From Accumulibacter sp. (GTDB taxonomy: Bacteria > Pseudomonadota > Gammaproteobacteria > Burkholderiales > Rhodocyclaceae): 8,114 nucleotides of DNA. The translations under genes and the position numbers were made by a program. Under the pieces are notes generated by a model. The model had not been told where the DNA came from, searched no databases, and was given only the letters and a program-made list of their open reading frames with translations. This document shows positions 7,206 to 8,114 of the stretch, one piece after another. The number at the start of each line of letters is the position of its first letter. The first letter of the stretch is position 1. The stretch spans positions 1 to 8,114 of the forward strand of contig JAISNE010000011.1 of the NCBI GenBank assembly GCA_031276375.1. The letters are read 5' to 3'.

Positions 7206-7401
7206 ATATAGTCCGTATAGCCGTCATGTGCAAAGCCATGGTGCCAATCGCCCGGGCAACGCCGTCGAAAGCGATTTTCATGGCATTTCCGGTTTCTGGA
7301 AAGAGCAAGGCTTTGACGTTCCCGGTACGGCCTTGATTGTAGAACCAATTCTGGTTTGAAACACCGCCCGCAAAAAGTGGGGCGCTCGAATCCCCTTTTG
7401 T

Positions 7402-7495
7402 TTCCTTCTTCCCCTCGGGAGAGAAAATACCGAAGTCCGCGACTCTCCTTCCTTTCTCCCTTGGGGAAGAAGGCGCCGAAAGCCCGCAACTCCCC
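7402..7495. repeat. Two adjacent diverged copies of a 47-base unit
   Basis: Bases 7402-7448 and 7449-7495 align end to end. Both start TTCCTT, contain a C-rich then G-rich arm forming an imperfect hairpin (TTCTTCCCC/GGGAGAGAA in the first, CTTTCTCCC/GGGGAAGAAGG in the second), then CCGAA, and finish with a CCGC-x-ACTC-x-CC block. By eye about 34 positions agree when one or two gaps are allowed. The hairpin-bearing unit and its tandem placement suggest a small mobile or REP-type intergenic element. Confidence 0.6.
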
Positions 7496-7575
7496 GAGAA
7501 GGTGCCAAAGGCGGATGGGGGGCGGCGGGTCAGCTTGTCCAAACGCTTGTTGCCACGGAACCGCCAGCCCTCTCC

Positions 7576-7613
7576 CGCCCTTCGGGCGCCCTTTCCCCAC
7601 AATGGGGAAAGGG
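7576..7613. repeat. REP-like double hairpin
   Basis: Two perfect hairpins sit back to back. CGCCC-TTC-GGGCG occupies 7576-7588 (5-bp stem). CCCTTTCCCCA-CAA-TGGGGAAAGGG occupies 7589-7613 (11-bp stem, 3-base loop). Neither is followed by a T-run on either strand, so a classical intrinsic terminator is unlikely. Similar dispersed intergenic palindromes are widespread in GC-rich pseudomonadotes. It could block or weaken read-through from aroK or stabilise an RNA end. Confidence 0.75.
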
Positions 7614-7848
7614 AACAGCGTAGGCGGCGGAGCCGACGATGGTCTTGGTGGGTACTTTCTTCCGCAAGCGGACGAGGGGAATGACTCCGATCCCTGAAAC
7701 CTGATTCGCCACGCCGCTTCGCGTCATCCCAAGTTGCGCTCAATAGGCCGTTGATACTCAAGTCCGACGTGTCAAGATTTCGGTCATTTTTTTGGCATAT
7801 CACGATGGTTTGACTGCAACTTGGTATCAATCAAAAGCGCTCTTCTTT

Positions 7849-7860
7849 CGATTGCAATCG
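7849..7860. promoter_or_regulatory. Perfect 12-base palindrome CGATTGCAATCG
   Basis: This is a fully self-complementary 12-mer in the AT-richer part of the spacer, 109 bases past the aroK stop and about 640 bases before the operon start. It has the form of an operator for a dimeric regulator. No recognised consensus is claimed. Confidence 0.3.
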
Positions 7861-7879
7861 GTGTCATCTCGTCGTCCTG

Positions 7880-7896
7880 AGGCAACGATGTTGCCT
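7880..7896 (-). terminator. Possible hairpin downstream of aroK
   Basis: AGGCAAC-GAT-GTTGCCT forms a perfect 7-bp stem with a 3-base loop, starting 73 bases after the aroK stop. In the direction of aroK transcription the following bases are CAGGACGACG, with no T-run. A Rho-independent terminator is therefore not well supported, and an RNA 3'-end stabiliser is equally possible. Confidence 0.3.
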
Positions 7897-7968
7897 GTAC
7901 TCCATGATTCAGATGATATCAAGCGGAGTTACCGCACGGATGAGACTGAACTGAGCCTGGCCCGGACG

Positions 7969-8114
7969 TCAGGACTTCCATCGCGCCGCCAGCTTCTTGA
8001 GCAGTTGCTGGAGAACTCCCTGCGCGCTCATCCGGTCTTCATTCACGACAAAATTGGCCACTTCCCGATACAAGGCGTCGCGAGCGGCGAAAAGCTGGGA
8101 CAGTTTCGACAACG
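7969..8114 (-). CDS. aroK: Probable shikimate kinase, C-terminal end only
   Basis: Partial: the last 48 codons, cut by the right edge, ending TGA at 7971-7969. The visible sequence (LSKLSQLFAARDALYREVANF, then VVNEDRMSAQGVLQQLLKKL) matches the end of AroK: the L-x-x-L-x-x-R-x-x-LY-x-E-x-A helix, a strand reading FVVN followed by acidic residues, and an S-A-x-x-V-x-Q-x-L-x-x-L closing helix. Shikimate kinase phosphorylates shikimate to shikimate 3-phosphate in the cytosol, in the chorismate pathway. The P-loop and substrate-binding residues lie outside the window. HTH-shikimate kinase fusions such as the BoxR/BzdR regulators carry a related domain and cannot be fully excluded. It is on the same strand as the operon but separated from it by 763 bases. 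Confidence 0.75.
   Translation of the reverse strand, partial: LSKLSQLFAARDALYREVANFVVNEDRMSAQGVLQQLLKKLAARWKS

Larger units (their letters stand above)
7752..7923. repeat. Three copies of a TGATA-CAAG motif in mixed orientation
   Basis: TGATACTCAAG occurs at 7752-7762 (plus), TGATACCAAG at 7829-7820 (minus) and TGATATCAAG at 7914-7923 (plus). They share TGATA followed by CAAG with one or two bases between. All three lie in the AT-richer part of the spacer between aroK and the operon. They might be half-sites for a regulator, but such short motifs can recur by chance. Confidence 0.3.
7206..7968. other. 763-base non-coding region between aroK and the operon
   Basis: No open frame here looks like a real protein. 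The longest minus-strand frame translates the hairpins into low-complexity arginine/glycine-rich text of the kind seen when dispersed repeats are misread as genes. It falls into three parts: 7206-7400, moderately AT-rich and next to the operon start; 7400-7620, GC-rich hairpins and a tandem repeat; 7740-7925, clearly more AT-rich, with short palindromes and a T7 run at 7787-7793. A promoter for the operon should lie here, but no -35/-10 pair with good spacing stands out. Confidence 0.75.

Noticed and set aside
7402..7613. CRISPR array
   Set aside because: Only two diverged units with no spacer of regular length between them, and no cas genes in the window.
7747..7775. TTGACA at 7775-7770 with TATCAA at 7756-7751 as a sigma-70 promoter
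   Set aside because: The spacer is only 13 bases, and at 16-18 bases no -10-like sequence is present.
7282..7830. Minus-strand frame through the spacer as a 242-aa protein
   Set aside because: It translates the hairpins and tandem repeat into text such as SLSPLWGKGARRAGEG, a typical misreading of dispersed intergenic repeats.

Overview
The window is GC-rich and tightly packed. Every gene I can support is on the minus strand, so transcription runs from high to low coordinates. The organism is most likely a pseudomonadote of the beta/gamma type. Three things point that way: a proteobacterial-style shikimate kinase C-terminus at the right edge, REP-like GC-rich hairpins in the only large gap, and high GC at third codon positions. 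The genus cannot be named from this sequence.

Layout in transcription order: (1) 8114-7969, the last 48 codons of a probable shikimate kinase (aroK). (2) 7968-7206, a 763-base non-coding stretch holding hairpins, a tandem repeat and several short palindromic motifs. (3) 7205-1, six genes that read as one operon: a GNAT-like protein (243 aa), a GH3-family acyl-adenylating amide synthetase (460 aa), a cobalamin-binding radical SAM protein (rSAM-C, 462 aa), a second one (rSAM-B, 446 aa), a GNAT-like protein with a long C-terminal extension (347 aa), and a third cobalamin-binding radical SAM protein (rSAM-A, 433 aa). Three of the five junctions are 4-base ATGA stop/start overlaps and one is a 10-base overlap. 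The fifth is a 36-base spacer made almost entirely of short repeats. The operon ends on a TAG at bases 3-1, and further genes may follow to the left.

Taken together, three B12-type radical SAM enzymes (typically methylation of unactivated carbon, or ring chemistry), one ATP-dependent carboxylic acid-amine ligase and two acyltransferase-like proteins look like a small-molecule biosynthetic pathway. I do not recognise this gene set as any characterised pathway. The product, the order of steps and the substrates are unknown, and the pathway reading is inference from families and gene coupling. rSAM-A and rSAM-B look like paralogues. rSAM-C belongs to a different subgroup.
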